From contig NZ_MOBX01000005.1 of assembly GCF_003732425.1 (NCBI RefSeq), positions 62,001 through 126,000 of the forward strand: 64,000 nucleotides of DNA, given 5' to 3'. Source of the DNA: Pseudomonas fluorescens. Lineage in GTDB: Bacteria; Pseudomonadota; Gammaproteobacteria; Pseudomonadales; Pseudomonadaceae. The notes under the pieces are model-generated. The model saw only the letters and a list, made by a program, of their open reading frames with translations, did not search any database and had not been told where the DNA came from. Below, piece by piece: positions 29,852 to 38,488 of this stretch. Numbering within the stretch: the stretch's first letter is position 1; each line of letters begins with the position of its first letter. Both the position numbers and the translations under genes were made by a program.

Positions 29852-30699
29852 TTGCTCACCTCATGCCGTGGCCGACCGTACGCCTGAGTAATGCGGTCGA
29901 TGACCACTGCGAGAATCACGATCGCCAGACCAGCCTCGAGGCCACGTCCGACGTTGAGGGTCTGAATCCCCACCAGCACATCTTCACCCAGACCTCGGGC
30001 GCCGATCATCGAGGCGATCACCACCATCGACAGGGCCATCATGGTGGTCTGGTTGATCCCGGCCATGATGCTTGGCAGAGCCAGCGGCAATTGCACGCCG
30101 AACAGTTGCTGCCAGCGGTTGGCGCCGAAGGCGTTGATCGCTTCCATGACTTCGCCGTCGACCTGGCGAATACCCAGATCGGTCAGGCGAATCAGCGGCG
30201 GCGCGGCGTAGATCACCGTGGCGAAAATCGCCGGGACCTTGCCCAGACCGAACAGCATCAGCACCGGGATCAGGTACACAAAACTTGGCATGGTTTGCAT
30301 GATGTCGAGCAGCGGCATCAGCACCGAACGCAGGCGGTTGCTGCGCGCCGAGAGAATCCCCAGCGGGATGCCGATCAGCACCGAGATGATCGTCGCGACC
30401 ATCATCAGCGCCAGCGTCTGCATCAGCTTGTCCCACAGCCCGACAGCGCCAACGAGGAACAGCAGACCGACGATGACCGCGGTGGTCACCACTTTGCGCG
30501 TGGCGTGCCAGGCAACCACACCAACGATGGCCAGCATCAACCACCACGGCGCCGCACGCAGCAGGCCTTCGAGGTTGACGATGGCCCACAGCAGCGTGTC
30601 AGAGATGTGGCGGAACACATCACCGTAGTTGGTGACCAGCGAATCGACCCAACCGTTGACCCAGTCGGCGATGGAAAAGGTAAAGCTTTCGGGAAACAT
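29848..30699 (-). CDS. hutW: Histidine ABC transporter permease HutW
   Basis: This 283-residue permease of the ProW class has about six hydrophobic helices in the second two thirds and the EAA-type loop DGEVMEAINAFGANRWQQLFGVQLPLALPSIM. An amino-terminal amphipathic stretch precedes the first helix. It sits between hutX and hutV in the same orientation, 84 bases after hutX, forming a betaine-type importer recruited to histidine uptake. Confidence 0.92.
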   Translation of the reverse strand: MFPESFTFSIADWVNGWVDSLVTNYGDVFRHISDTLLWAIVNLEGLLRAAPWWLMLAIVGVVAWHATRKVVTTAVIVGLLFLVGAVGLWDKLMQTLALMMVATIISVLIGIPLGILSARSNRLRSVLMPLLDIMQTMPSFVYLIPVLMLFGLGKVPAIFATVIYAAPPLIRLTDLGIRQVDGEVMEAINAFGANRWQQLFGVQLPLALPSIMAGINQTTMMALSMVVIASMIGARGLGEDVLVGIQTLNVGRGLEAGLAIVILAVVIDRITQAYGRPRHEVSK

Positions 30700-30783
30700 A
30701 AGCGGCTCTCAATCAGAAATCTCAATCAAGCGATTACGGCATATCTCCCGGCCAGCCCTCACGGTTAGCCGGGAGGTATCGAC

Positions 30784-31752
30784 CTACAGCGCCGCGTCGA
30801 TTTTCTTGGCTGCGTCCGCACTGACCCACGCATGCCAGACCTCAGGATGTTCCTTGAGGAAGATTTTCGCCAGTTTTGGCGACTCGATACGTTGCTTCGC
30901 CATGCGGCCCAGATTCTGGTTCAGCAGGTCGATCGGCAGGTTGACCTTTTCCAGCACGGCGACCAGTTCCGGGGCTTCGTCGTGAAAGGTTTTCGACAGG
31001 CCGACCTTGATGCTCACGGTCTTGTCGACGCCCGGTTTCTCTTCCAGTTTCACCGCGTCGATCTGGCCCATCAGCGGGGTTGGCGACCAGTAGTAGAACA
31101 GGATCGGTTCGCCACGCTTGTAGCTCGACAGCACCGCCGCATCCAGCGCAGGACCGGTGCCCGGGCGGAAGTTGGTGTAGCTGTTTTCGAGGCCGTAGCT
31201 TTTCAGCATTTCGCTGTTATCGAGTTCGCAAGTCCAACCGGCCGGGCAGTTGTAGAAACGACCCTTGGAGGGCTCTTCGGCGTCCTTGAAGATCGCCGCG
31301 TATTTGCCCAGGTCAGCGATGTTTTTCAAGTCAGGGGCTTTGGCTTCCAGCTTGCGTTTGGCATCGCCTTCGATCACGTAGCGCGGCACGTACCAGCCTT
31401 CCACGGCGCCGACGATCGGCGCACCGACACCGACGACCTTGCCGGCCTTCTCGGCCTTGTTCCAGACCTCGCTACGGCCGACCCATTCTTCGGCGAACAC
31501 TTGAATATCGTTGCTACTCAGGGCGTTCTCCATGGTGATGGAGTTGCCCGGCAGGCTGTCGGTCTTGCAGTCGTAACCTTTCTCCAGCACCACTTGCAGC
31601 ACGTCGGTCAGCAGCATGCCGCTTTCCCAGTTCAGGCCGGCAAATTTCACCGGTTTGCCCGATTCGCACCAACCGGCGGCCTGAGTGGCGCCGGCACTGG
31701 CCAACAGGCCCATGGACAGCAGTGTGGTGAGCAGGGTCTTGTTCGATTTCAT
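30784..31752 (-). CDS. hutX: Histidine ABC transporter substrate-binding protein HutX
   Basis: This 322-residue periplasmic protein has a signal peptide (MKSNKTLLTTLLSMGLLASA, cleaved near TQA) and the OpuAC/ProX-type fold, with WESGMLLTDVLQVVLEKGY, VFAEEWVGRSEVW and EPILFYYWSPTPLMG. The ATG at 31752 follows TAGGAGCG; the frame continues 23 codons upstream without need. It belongs with hutW and hutV. The class normally binds betaines, and assignment to histidine (or urocanate) rests on the locus and on recalled work in P. fluorescens. Confidence 0.9.
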   Translation of the reverse strand: MKSNKTLLTTLLSMGLLASAGATQAAGWCESGKPVKFAGLNWESGMLLTDVLQVVLEKGYDCKTDSLPGNSITMENALSSNDIQVFAEEWVGRSEVWNKAEKAGKVVGVGAPIVGAVEGWYVPRYVIEGDAKRKLEAKAPDLKNIADLGKYAAIFKDAEEPSKGRFYNCPAGWTCELDNSEMLKSYGLENSYTNFRPGTGPALDAAVLSSYKRGEPILFYYWSPTPLMGQIDAVKLEEKPGVDKTVSIKVGLSKTFHDEAPELVAVLEKVNLPIDLLNQNLGRMAKQRIESPKLAKIFLKEHPEVWHAWVSADAAKKIDAAL

Positions 31753-31821
31753 TGTTTCGACGCTCCTAATCATGAATTGGCTTACGGCAGTCAAGAGGCA
31801 TCCAGCCCTGTCCACGTCCAA

Positions 31822-33294
31822 TCAGGCCTGCGCCGCAGCGCGCCCGGCCCCACTTTTTTCAGGTGGTACAACGCTGTTCTGCTCGACCGGCAGAATCAGT
31901 TGATCAGGCACCGAGCCGTGCCATTTTTTTGCGCACACGTAGTAAAGGGCAGCAGGCAGCACCAGACCGATGATCCAGGAAATATCCACGTCACCGAGGG
32001 CGGCCACCAGCGGACCGGTATAGAACTTGGTAGAGATGAACGGCAGCTGCACCAACACACCGAACACATAGATGCTGATACCGAGCAGGTTCCAGCGACC
32101 GTAGCGCCCATTCGGATCGGCCAGGGCCGGAACGTCATAGCGTTCACGGGTGATGCAGTAGTAATCCACCAGGTTGATCGCGCTCCAGGGTGTGAAGAAC
32201 GCGAGCAAGAACAGGATGAAAGACTTGAACGCACCGAGGAACGAATGCTGACCGAGCAGCGCGATCAGGGTCGCCGCACCGACGATCACCAGCACGAACA
32301 CCAGGCGCTGCAAACGCGAGACCTGCAGGTGACCTTTGAAACCACTGATGATGGTGGCGATGCACATGAAGCTGCCGTAGGAGTTCAGCGTCGAGATGGT
32401 CACCTTGCCGAACGCGATGCTGAAGTACAGCAGCGCAGCAGTCGCACCGGTACCGCCCAAGCCTACGATGTAAGCCACTTCGTGACCGGCGAACTGGCCG
32501 TTGGCCGAAGCCGCGGCGAACACGCCAAGAACCATCGCCACCTGCGCACCGATGACGGAACCTGCGCCAGCGGCAAAGAACGTTTTCACCGAGGAAATCT
32601 TGCTCGGCAGGTAACGCGAATAGTCCGCCACATACGGGCCGAACGCGATCTGCCAAGAGGCCGCAAGCGATACCGCCAGCAGGAAGCTGCTCCAGCTGAA
32701 GTGACGGATTTGCAGGAGCGCACCCACGTCAACCTGACTGATCAGACGGCTGAACAGATAAACGAAAGCGATCACGCCGATGACACTGGCAACCCGGCCA
32801 ATCCAGTGGATCACCCGATAACCGAGCACCGTGACCACCACAATGACACTGGCGAACAGCAGGATGCCAACGGTGTCGCTGACCCCAAACAACTGGCCCA
32901 AGGCCTGGCCGGAGAGCACGGTGCCGGTGGCGGTGAAGCCCAGGTACATCAGGCACACCAGCACGATCGGGATCGCCGCGCCATACACGCCAAACTGCAC
33001 ACGGCTGGAAATCATCTGCGGCAGGCCCAGCTTCGGTCCTTGCGCGGCATGCAACGCCATCACGCCGCCGCCGAGCAGTTGACCGATCAACAGACCGATC
33101 AACGACCAGAACACATCACCGCCCAGCACCACGGCCAGCGCCCCGGTGACAATCGCGGTGATCTGCAGGTTGGCACCCATCCACAGGGTGAACTGGCTCA
33201 ACAGACGACCGTGTCTTTCCGCTTCCGGGATGTAGTCGATCGAACGCCTCTCGATCAACGGTTTGTTGCCTGCACGATCGGTGGTTACAGCCAT
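31822..33294 (-). CDS. NCS1-family transporter, probable urocanate permease HutTu
   Basis: This 490-residue membrane protein has about twelve hydrophobic segments and is related to cytosine permease CodB (NCS1 family), with QFTLWMGANLQITAIVTGA near the start and FTPWSAINLVDYYC in the later half. It lies between hutU and hutX. In P. fluorescens a CodB-like hut transporter was, as I recall, shown to import urocanate. The specificity here is inferred from that and from the position beside urocanate hydratase. Confidence 0.88.
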   Translation of the reverse strand: MAVTTDRAGNKPLIERRSIDYIPEAERHGRLLSQFTLWMGANLQITAIVTGALAVVLGGDVFWSLIGLLIGQLLGGGVMALHAAQGPKLGLPQMISSRVQFGVYGAAIPIVLVCLMYLGFTATGTVLSGQALGQLFGVSDTVGILLFASVIVVVTVLGYRVIHWIGRVASVIGVIAFVYLFSRLISQVDVGALLQIRHFSWSSFLLAVSLAASWQIAFGPYVADYSRYLPSKISSVKTFFAAGAGSVIGAQVAMVLGVFAAASANGQFAGHEVAYIVGLGGTGATAALLYFSIAFGKVTISTLNSYGSFMCIATIISGFKGHLQVSRLQRLVFVLVIVGAATLIALLGQHSFLGAFKSFILFLLAFFTPWSAINLVDYYCITRERYDVPALADPNGRYGRWNLLGISIYVFGVLVQLPFISTKFYTGPLVAALGDVDISWIIGLVLPAALYYVCAKKWHGSVPDQLILPVEQNSVVPPEKSGAGRAAAQA

Positions 33295-33339
33295 GATTCA
33301 ACCTCTGTGGATTGTTATTCTGGGTTGGTTCGTACGCCT

Positions 33340-33425
33340 GTAGGAGCTGTCGAGTGAAACGAGGCTGCGATCTCTTGATCTTAAAAAATCAACATCAAAA
33401 GATCGCAGCCTTCGGCAGCTCCTAC
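33340..33425. repeat. Family A intergenic inverted repeat, copy 4
   Basis: A family A pair between hutU and the NCS1 transporter. The left arm has diverged (GTAGGAGCTGTCGAGTGAAA), while the right arm is close to consensus. Confidence 0.8.
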
Positions 33426-33437
33426 AGGAGTTGTGCG

Positions 33438-35120
33438 TTATTTGCCGGTAATCATCGGCAGGTTCAGCCCCTGCTCCTTGGCGCAATCGATGGCGATCTG
33501 GTAACCGGCATCGGCGTGGCGCATAACGCCAGTGGCCGGGTCGTTGTGCAGCACGCGCGCAATACGCTCGGCCGCTTCATCAGTACCGTCGCAGACAATC
33601 ACCATGCCCGAGTGCTGCGAGAAGCCCATGCCGACGCCGCCGCCGTGGTGCAAGGAAACCCAGGTCGCGCCGCTCGCGGTGTTCAGCAGAGCATTGAGCA
33701 GTGGCCAGTCGGACACGGCGTCGGAACCGTCCTGCATCGATTCGGTTTCACGGTTCGGGCTGGCCACCGAGCCGGAGTCGAGGTGGTCGCGACCGATCAC
33801 GATTGGCGCCGACAGCTCGCCGCTGCGGACCATCTCGTTGAAGGCCAGGCCGAGCTTGGCGCGCAGGCCCAGGCCGACCCAGCAGATACGTGCCGGCAGA
33901 CCCTGGAAGCTGATGCGCTCGCGGGCCATGTCCAGCCAGTTGTGCAAGTGGGCGTCGTCCGGGATCAGCTCTTTGACCTTGGCGTCGGTTTTGTAGATGT
34001 CTTGCGGATCGCCCGACAGCGCCGCCCAACGGAACGGGCCAATGCCACGGCAGAACAGCGGACGAATGTAGGCCGGTACGAAACCCGGGAAGTCGAAGGC
34101 GTTTTCGACGCCTTCTTCCTGGGCCATCTGGCGGATGTTGTTGCCGTAGTCGAAGGTCGGAATGCCTTGCTTCTGGAATTCCAGCATGGCTTTGACGTGT
34201 ACGGCCATCGACTGCTTGGCGGCTTTGATCACCGCGGCCGGTTCGGTCTTGGCACGGGCGCGGTATTCGTCCCAGGTCCAGCCCGCCGGCAGGTAGCCGT
34301 TGAGCGGGTCGTGGGCGCTGGTCTGGTCGGTGACCATGTCCGGGCGCACGCCGCGCTTGACCAGTTCCGGGAGGATTTCTGCGGCGTTACCGAGCAGGGC
34401 GATGGAGATCGCTTTGCCTTCTTTGGTGTACTTGTCGATGCGTGCCAGAGCGTCGTCGAGGTCTTTGGCCTGCTCGTCGACGTAACGGCTTTTCAGGCGG
34501 AAATCGATGCTGACTTGTTGGCATTCAATGTTCAGCGAGCACGCGCCGGCGAGGGTTGCTGCCAGCGGTTGGGCGCCGCCCATGCCGCCGAGACCTGCGG
34601 TCAGGACCCACTTGCCGGTAAGGTTGTCGTTGTAGTGCTGTCGACCGGCCTCAACGAAGGTTTCGTAGGTGCCTTGAACGATGCCCTGGCTGCCGATATA
34701 GATCCAGCTGCCGGCGGTCATCTGGCCGTACATGGCCAGACCTTTGGCGTCGAGTTCGTTGAAGTGTTCCCAACTGGCCCAGTGCGGCACGAGGTTGGAG
34801 TTGGCAATCAGCACGCGCGGGGCGTTAGCGTGGGTCTTGAATACGCCGACCGGCTTGCCGGATTGCACCAGCAGGGTCTCGTCGTCATTCAGATTGGTCA
34901 GGCTCTCGACGATTTTGTCGTAGCACTCCCAGTTACGCGCAGCGCGACCAATGCCACCGTAGACCACCAGCTCTTTCGGGTTCTCGGCGACTTCCGGGTC
35001 GAGGTTGTTCATCAGCATGCGCAGCGGCGCTTCGGTCAGCCAGCTCTTGGCGGTCAGCTTGTTGCCGCGCGATGCACGGATTTCGACGTTACGAAACTTA
35101 GTAGGCTTATTGTCAGTCAC
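33438..35120 (-). CDS. hutU: Urocanate hydratase HutU
   Basis: This 560-residue NAD-dependent enzyme converts urocanate to imidazolonepropionate. Family blocks are visible: [12 protein letters not shown] at the start, [14 protein letters not shown] for NAD binding, [28 protein letters not shown] with the conserved cysteine, and [16 protein letters not shown]. Translation begins at a GTG (35120) after GAGGAG. It is the first gene of the leftward operon hutU - transporter - hutXWV - hutH paralog - hutH - hutI - hutG, with a sigma-54-type promoter and a HutC operator upstream. Confidence 0.97.
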   Translation of the reverse strand: MTDNKPTKFRNVEIRASRGNKLTAKSWLTEAPLRMLMNNLDPEVAENPKELVVYGGIGRAARNWECYDKIVESLTNLNDDETLLVQSGKPVGVFKTHANAPRVLIANSNLVPHWASWEHFNELDAKGLAMYGQMTAGSWIYIGSQGIVQGTYETFVEAGRQHYNDNLTGKWVLTAGLGGMGGAQPLAATLAGACSLNIECQQVSIDFRLKSRYVDEQAKDLDDALARIDKYTKEGKAISIALLGNAAEILPELVKRGVRPDMVTDQTSAHDPLNGYLPAGWTWDEYRARAKTEPAAVIKAAKQSMAVHVKAMLEFQKQGIPTFDYGNNIRQMAQEEGVENAFDFPGFVPAYIRPLFCRGIGPFRWAALSGDPQDIYKTDAKVKELIPDDAHLHNWLDMARERISFQGLPARICWVGLGLRAKLGLAFNEMVRSGELSAPIVIGRDHLDSGSVASPNRETESMQDGSDAVSDWPLLNALLNTASGATWVSLHHGGGVGMGFSQHSGMVIVCDGTDEAAERIARVLHNDPATGVMRHADAGYQIAIDCAKEQGLNLPMITGK

Positions 35121-35252
35121 GAAAAAGACTCCTCAGCGATCAATTCAAACCAACCCTGGCAGTGGGCAAGCAGCCTGTGCGCTTCGATGCGCGACAAGCG
35201 AATCAGTGGACGCTGCGGAGAGTCTCGAACAACTCATACGCATACGTCTTTA

Positions 35253-35266
35253 CTTGTACATACAAG
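35253..35266 (-). promoter_or_regulatory. HutC operator upstream of hutU
   Basis: The inverted repeat CTTGTACATACAAG matches the TGTA-NN-TACA operator type of the HutC repressor. It covers the predicted transcription start of the sigma-54 promoter next to it, so bound HutC would block hutU transcription until urocanate releases it. Confidence 0.8.
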
Positions 35267-35270
35267 CATA

Positions 35271-35287
35271 TGCAATCAAGCGGCCAA
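35271..35287 (-). promoter_or_regulatory. Sigma-54 (-24/-12) promoter of the hutU operon
   Basis: On the minus strand the sequence TTGGCCGCTTGATTGCA has GG and GC at the exact sigma-54 spacing (TGGC-N7-TTGCA). The start is expected near 35259, about 140 bases before the hutU GTG. Sigma-54 control of hutU by CbrB or NtrC is known in Pseudomonas. Confidence 0.75.
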
Positions 35288-35399
35288 CTTGTTGGAGGGG
35301 CGTTCAGGAAAAATTGCGGACAGGGCTGGAGGGCGCCTGAATCAGGGGTTCTGGCGGGGATGAAATTTTTCGTGGGGATGGAATGAGGTGCTGAGGATT

Positions 35400-35445
35400 T
35401 GTTACGAAAGCGTGATTTTGCGCCACGCTGGGGCGTTCGGTAACA
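35400..35445 (-). promoter_or_regulatory. Enhancer region of hutU: NtrC-like site within TGTTAC/GTAACA arms
   Basis: TGCGCCACGCTGGGGCG (35419-35435) fits the NtrC pattern TGCNCCA-N3-TGGNGC as a near-perfect dyad. It is flanked by TGTTAC (35400-35405) and GTAACA (35440-35445), the half-sites I recall for CbrB, although the spacing here is 34 bases and not the reported 14. The NtrC-like dyad is centred about 165 bases upstream of the predicted start, a normal enhancer distance. Confidence 0.6.
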
Positions 35446-35476
35446 AAGTGGTGCGTGGGTTGGGAACACCCAAAAG

Positions 35477-35558
35477 CAAAAGATCGCAGCCTTCGGCAGC
35501 TCCTACAGTGGGATTGATATACACCCTGTAGGAGCTGCCGAAGGCTGCGATCTTTTGA
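35477..35558. repeat. Family A intergenic inverted repeat, copy 5
   Basis: A close-to-consensus facing pair of GTAGGAGCTGCCGAAGGCTG ends 11 bases from the hutD stop codon and separates hutCD from the hutU control region. Confidence 0.87.
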
Positions 35559-35568
35559 GATTTTTGAA

Positions 35569-36138
35569 TCAGCGCGCAGTCAGCTCGATCACGCAGCAAG
35601 CGGCATTGACGGAGACTTCGACCAAGCCACTGTTACCGTCCAGTTGCAGACAATCATGGCGACCGAGTTGCGAAACGCTGTTACCGACCTGCACTTGTAG
35701 CAGCTCACTGACACTGAACACCAACACCGTGCCCGCCGAACTGAAAAACCGCTGCTCACCGTCCAGCCACTGCAACCGTGCGCTGTAGCGCTGCGGCGCG
35801 TAGATCAGATTGAAGTCGCGAATTGCGCCGCCGAGCAGTGTGCACGACACCTGGCTTTCGCCGCTGAAGGCAAACGGGTCGAGCGGTAACAGCGGTCGAG
35901 TGTCGTCACCGTCGACGCACAGGGTCATGCCATCGCCCTGCAACACGGTGATCACCCGTTGGTAACCGGCAAACGTTGAGAAACCGCCGGACTCGGCAAT
36001 GTCGGCAATCGACAGGCGCCAGCCAAAACCGTCCAGACCGGCGCCCGCATCACGGGTGATTTCTTCAGTGCTGCCGCCGCCGTTTTTCCACGGCATGCGC
36101 GGGTAGCCTTCCGCGCGTAAAACCTTAAGTGCACTCAT
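35569..36138 (-). CDS. hutD: HutD family cupin protein
   Basis: This 189-residue protein has the HutD signature MPWKNGGGSTEEIT near the start, then WRLSIADIAESGGFSTFAGYQR and a bicupin-like beta-rich body. In P. fluorescens HutD was proposed to limit hut expression, perhaps by binding formylglutamate; its biochemical activity is not firmly known. It starts ten bases after hutC, whose stop codon lies within its ribosome-binding region, so hutC and hutD are coupled. Confidence 0.92.
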   Translation of the reverse strand: MSALKVLRAEGYPRMPWKNGGGSTEEITRDAGAGLDGFGWRLSIADIAESGGFSTFAGYQRVITVLQGDGMTLCVDGDDTRPLLPLDPFAFSGESQVSCTLLGGAIRDFNLIYAPQRYSARLQWLDGEQRFFSSAGTVLVFSVSELLQVQVGNSVSQLGRHDCLQLDGNSGLVEVSVNAACCVIELTAR

Positions 36139-36147
36139 TTATGCTCT

Positions 36148-36897
36148 CTATTTATGGAACCGACCTTCCAAGCGATGACGGGAACCCGGGTGAATCAGAC
36201 GAGCTGCAGTCACCGGCTGACGCCCCGACCACGTGCGACGACGTATCAGCAGGCACGGCTCACCTTTTTCGATCTGCAGCAACTTGCACTCGGACGGCTC
36301 GGCGAGGATTGCCTCGACCACGTGTTCGCCTTCGGTCAACGGAGCGACCTGGTTGAGATAGGCATAAGGCGTTTGCAGGGTAAAGTCCTGCTTGAGGTAT
36401 TCCGGGGCGACCAGTGCGTTGACGAAACGGTCTTCGATTTGCACCGGAATATCGTTTTCGTAATGCACGATCAACGAGTGGAACACCTTCTGCCCTTCAC
36501 GCATGTCCAGTGCCAAGGCTCGTTCGGAACCCGCGGCCTCTTCTTCAAGCGTGATCACCTGGCAGGTGTGGCGATGGCCGCGCGAAGCGATTTCGTCGGC
36601 GATGTTATGCACTTCGAACAGCGCGGACTGGCTCTTCGGTTCGGCGACAAACGTACCGACGCCTTGCATGCGCACCAGTAAACCGTCAGCGGTCATCTCG
36701 CGCAGGGCGCGGTTGATGGTCATGCGGCTGAAACCGAGTTGATTGACCAGCTCGCTCTCGGACGGCACGCGGTAGTGCGGCGGCCAGTTTCCGCTGTCGA
36801 TCTGCTGGGTGATCATCTGTTTGACGCGGGCGTACAAGGGCGCCGGACTGTCGCCCATGTTCGCGGCCAACGGGGAGACTGGAGGCGGAGTCGGCAC
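36148..36897 (-). CDS. hutC: GntR-family histidine utilisation repressor HutC
   Basis: This 249-residue regulator has an amino-terminal GntR winged helix (PLYARVKQMITQQIDSG, then VPSESELVNQLGFSRMTINRA) and a C-terminal UTRA ligand domain (FEVHNIADEIASRGHRHTC to the end), which in HutC binds urocanate. The frame is open beyond the chosen start. A GTG at 36897 was selected because AGGGA precedes it; an ATG at 36858 has no ribosome-binding site. The gene is divergent from hutF, with an operator-like dyad between them, implying autoregulation. Confidence 0.94.
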   Translation of the reverse strand: MPTPPPVSPLAANMGDSPAPLYARVKQMITQQIDSGNWPPHYRVPSESELVNQLGFSRMTINRALREMTADGLLVRMQGVGTFVAEPKSQSALFEVHNIADEIASRGHRHTCQVITLEEEAAGSERALALDMREGQKVFHSLIVHYENDIPVQIEDRFVNALVAPEYLKQDFTLQTPYAYLNQVAPLTEGEHVVEAILAEPSECKLLQIEKGEPCLLIRRRTWSGRQPVTAARLIHPGSRHRLEGRFHK

Positions 36898-36966
36898 GGT
36901 TGATCCCTGTTCATTGGTGAAAGTGGCTAGCTTGCCGGAGTTTACCGGGCAGGCAAACGTCTGTAT

Positions 36967-36980
36967 ATGTATATACAAAT
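36967..36980. promoter_or_regulatory. HutC operator between hutC and hutF
   Basis: The dyad ATGTATATACAAAT contains TGTA-TA-TACA, the same half-sites as the hutU operator. It is about 24 bases before hutF and 70 bases before hutC, so one site could control both divergent genes. Confidence 0.7.
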
Positions 36981-37003
36981 AACACACGATGGGGTGCTGA
37001 ACC

Positions 37004-38368
37004 ATGTCCGCCTTCTTTGCCGAACGCGCGCTGCTGCCTAACGGATGGGCCAACAATGTACGTCTTGAGGTCAGCGCCGAGGGCCTGCTGACCCAAATTC
37101 AGGCCGATTCCACCGCAGATGGCGCCGAACGGCTGAGCGGCCCATTGCTGCCGGGCATGCCGAATCTGCACTCCCACGCCTTCCAGCGAGCGATGGCGGG
37201 ACTGGCCGAAGTGGCCGGTAACCCCAACGACAGTTTCTGGACGTGGCGCGATCTGATGTATCGGCTCGTCGGAAAAATCAGCCCGGATCAACTCGGTGTC
37301 ATTGCGCGTCAGCTGTACATCGAAATGCTCAAGGCCGGTTACACCTCCGTCGCTGAATTTCACTACGTGCATCACGACAGCACTGGTCAGCCTTATGCCG
37401 ATCCGGCTGAACTGGCGTTGCGTATCAGTCAGGCCGCGAGTGAAAGCGGCATCGGCCTGACCCTGTTGCCGGTGCTCTACAGCCATTCCGGTTTTGGCGG
37501 CCAGACGCCGAATGACGGCCAGCGCCGCTTTATCAACAGCACCGAAAACTACCTGAATCTGCAATCGCGCTTGCAGCCGTTGTTGGCGCAGCAAAAAGCC
37601 CAATCGCTTGGCCTGTGCTTCCACTCATTGCGCGCGGTCACGCCGCAGCAGATCAGCGAAGTGCTGGCGGCCAGCGATAAGCAATGCCCGGTGCACATTC
37701 ACATCGCCGAACAGCAAAAGGAAGTCGATGACTGCCTGAACTGGAGCGGTCGTCGCCCGTTGCAATGGTTGTACGAAAACGCCGATATCGATCAACGCTG
37801 GTGCCTCGTTCACGCGACCCATGCAAACCCGGAAGAAGTCACGCTGATGGCCAAGAGTCGCGCCATCGCCGGGCTGTGCCTGACCACTGAAGCGAATCTG
37901 GGTGACGGGATTTTCCCGGCGGTGGACTTCCTCGCCCAGGGCGGGCGCATGGGCATCGGTTCCGACAGCCATGTGTCACTGAGCGTGGTGGAAGAGTTGC
38001 GTTGGCTGGAATACGGCCAGCGCCTGCGCGATCAGCGGCGCAATCGCCTGTACGGCGCGGATCAGCCGATGGTCGGGCGCACGCTGTATGACGCGGCACT
38101 GGATGGCGGTGCGCAGGCGCTGGGGCAGCCGATTGGCGCGCTGGAAGTGGGCAAGCGTGCGGACTGGATTGTGCTCGATGGCAACGATCCGTATCTGGCA
38201 ACAGCCACGGGTGACGGGATTTTGAATCGCTGGTTGTTTGCCGGTGGCGATCGCCAGGTGCGCGATGTGCTGGTCAACGGCCAGTGGGTTGTGCGTGATG
38301 GCCGCCATGCTGGGGAAGAGGACAGCGCTCGCGCGTTCACCCAGGTCTTGCGCGACCTTTTAGGCTGA
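37004..38368 (+). CDS. hutF: Formimidoylglutamate deiminase HutF
   Basis: This 454-residue zinc amidohydrolase converts N-formimino-glutamate to N-formylglutamate with release of ammonia, the step that feeds HutG. The metal-binding HxH is in PGMPNLHSHAFQRAMAG. Other blocks are HIAEQQKEVDDC, LVHATH and MGIGSDSHVSL. The divergent arrangement with hutC matches other pseudomonads. A family B repeat follows its stop by 14 bases. Confidence 0.96.
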   Translation: MSAFFAERALLPNGWANNVRLEVSAEGLLTQIQADSTADGAERLSGPLLPGMPNLHSHAFQRAMAGLAEVAGNPNDSFWTWRDLMYRLVGKISPDQLGVIARQLYIEMLKAGYTSVAEFHYVHHDSTGQPYADPAELALRISQAASESGIGLTLLPVLYSHSGFGGQTPNDGQRRFINSTENYLNLQSRLQPLLAQQKAQSLGLCFHSLRAVTPQQISEVLAASDKQCPVHIHIAEQQKEVDDCLNWSGRRPLQWLYENADIDQRWCLVHATHANPEEVTLMAKSRAIAGLCLTTEANLGDGIFPAVDFLAQGGRMGIGSDSHVSLSVVEELRWLEYGQRLRDQRRNRLYGADQPMVGRTLYDAALDGGAQALGQPIGALEVGKRADWIVLDGNDPYLATATGDGILNRWLFAGGDRQVRDVLVNGQWVVRDGRHAGEEDSARAFTQVLRDLLG

Positions 38369-38382
38369 CACAAAACAAAAAT

Positions 38383-38469
38383 GTGGGAGCGAGCCTGCTC
38401 GCGAAAGCGGTGTATCAGTTACATCTTCGTTAACTGACACGCCCCCTTCGCGAGCAGGCTCGCTCCCAC
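38383..38469. repeat. Family B intergenic inverted repeat, copy 4
   Basis: A facing pair of GTGGGAGCGAGCCTGCTCGC lies between the converging hutF and lipocalin genes. Confidence 0.88.
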
Positions 38470-38488
38470 ATTTGATTTGTGGCGATGC

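Noticed and set aside
33312..35363. A 683-codon open frame antisense to hutU
   Set aside because: hutU is full length with all family motifs on the other strand; the antisense frame runs across its promoter and shows only shadow composition.
36898..37056. Amino-terminal extension of HutC across the hutC-hutF intergenic region
   Set aside because: It would run through the operator-like dyad and the hutF start; the GTG at 36897 has its own ribosome-binding site.
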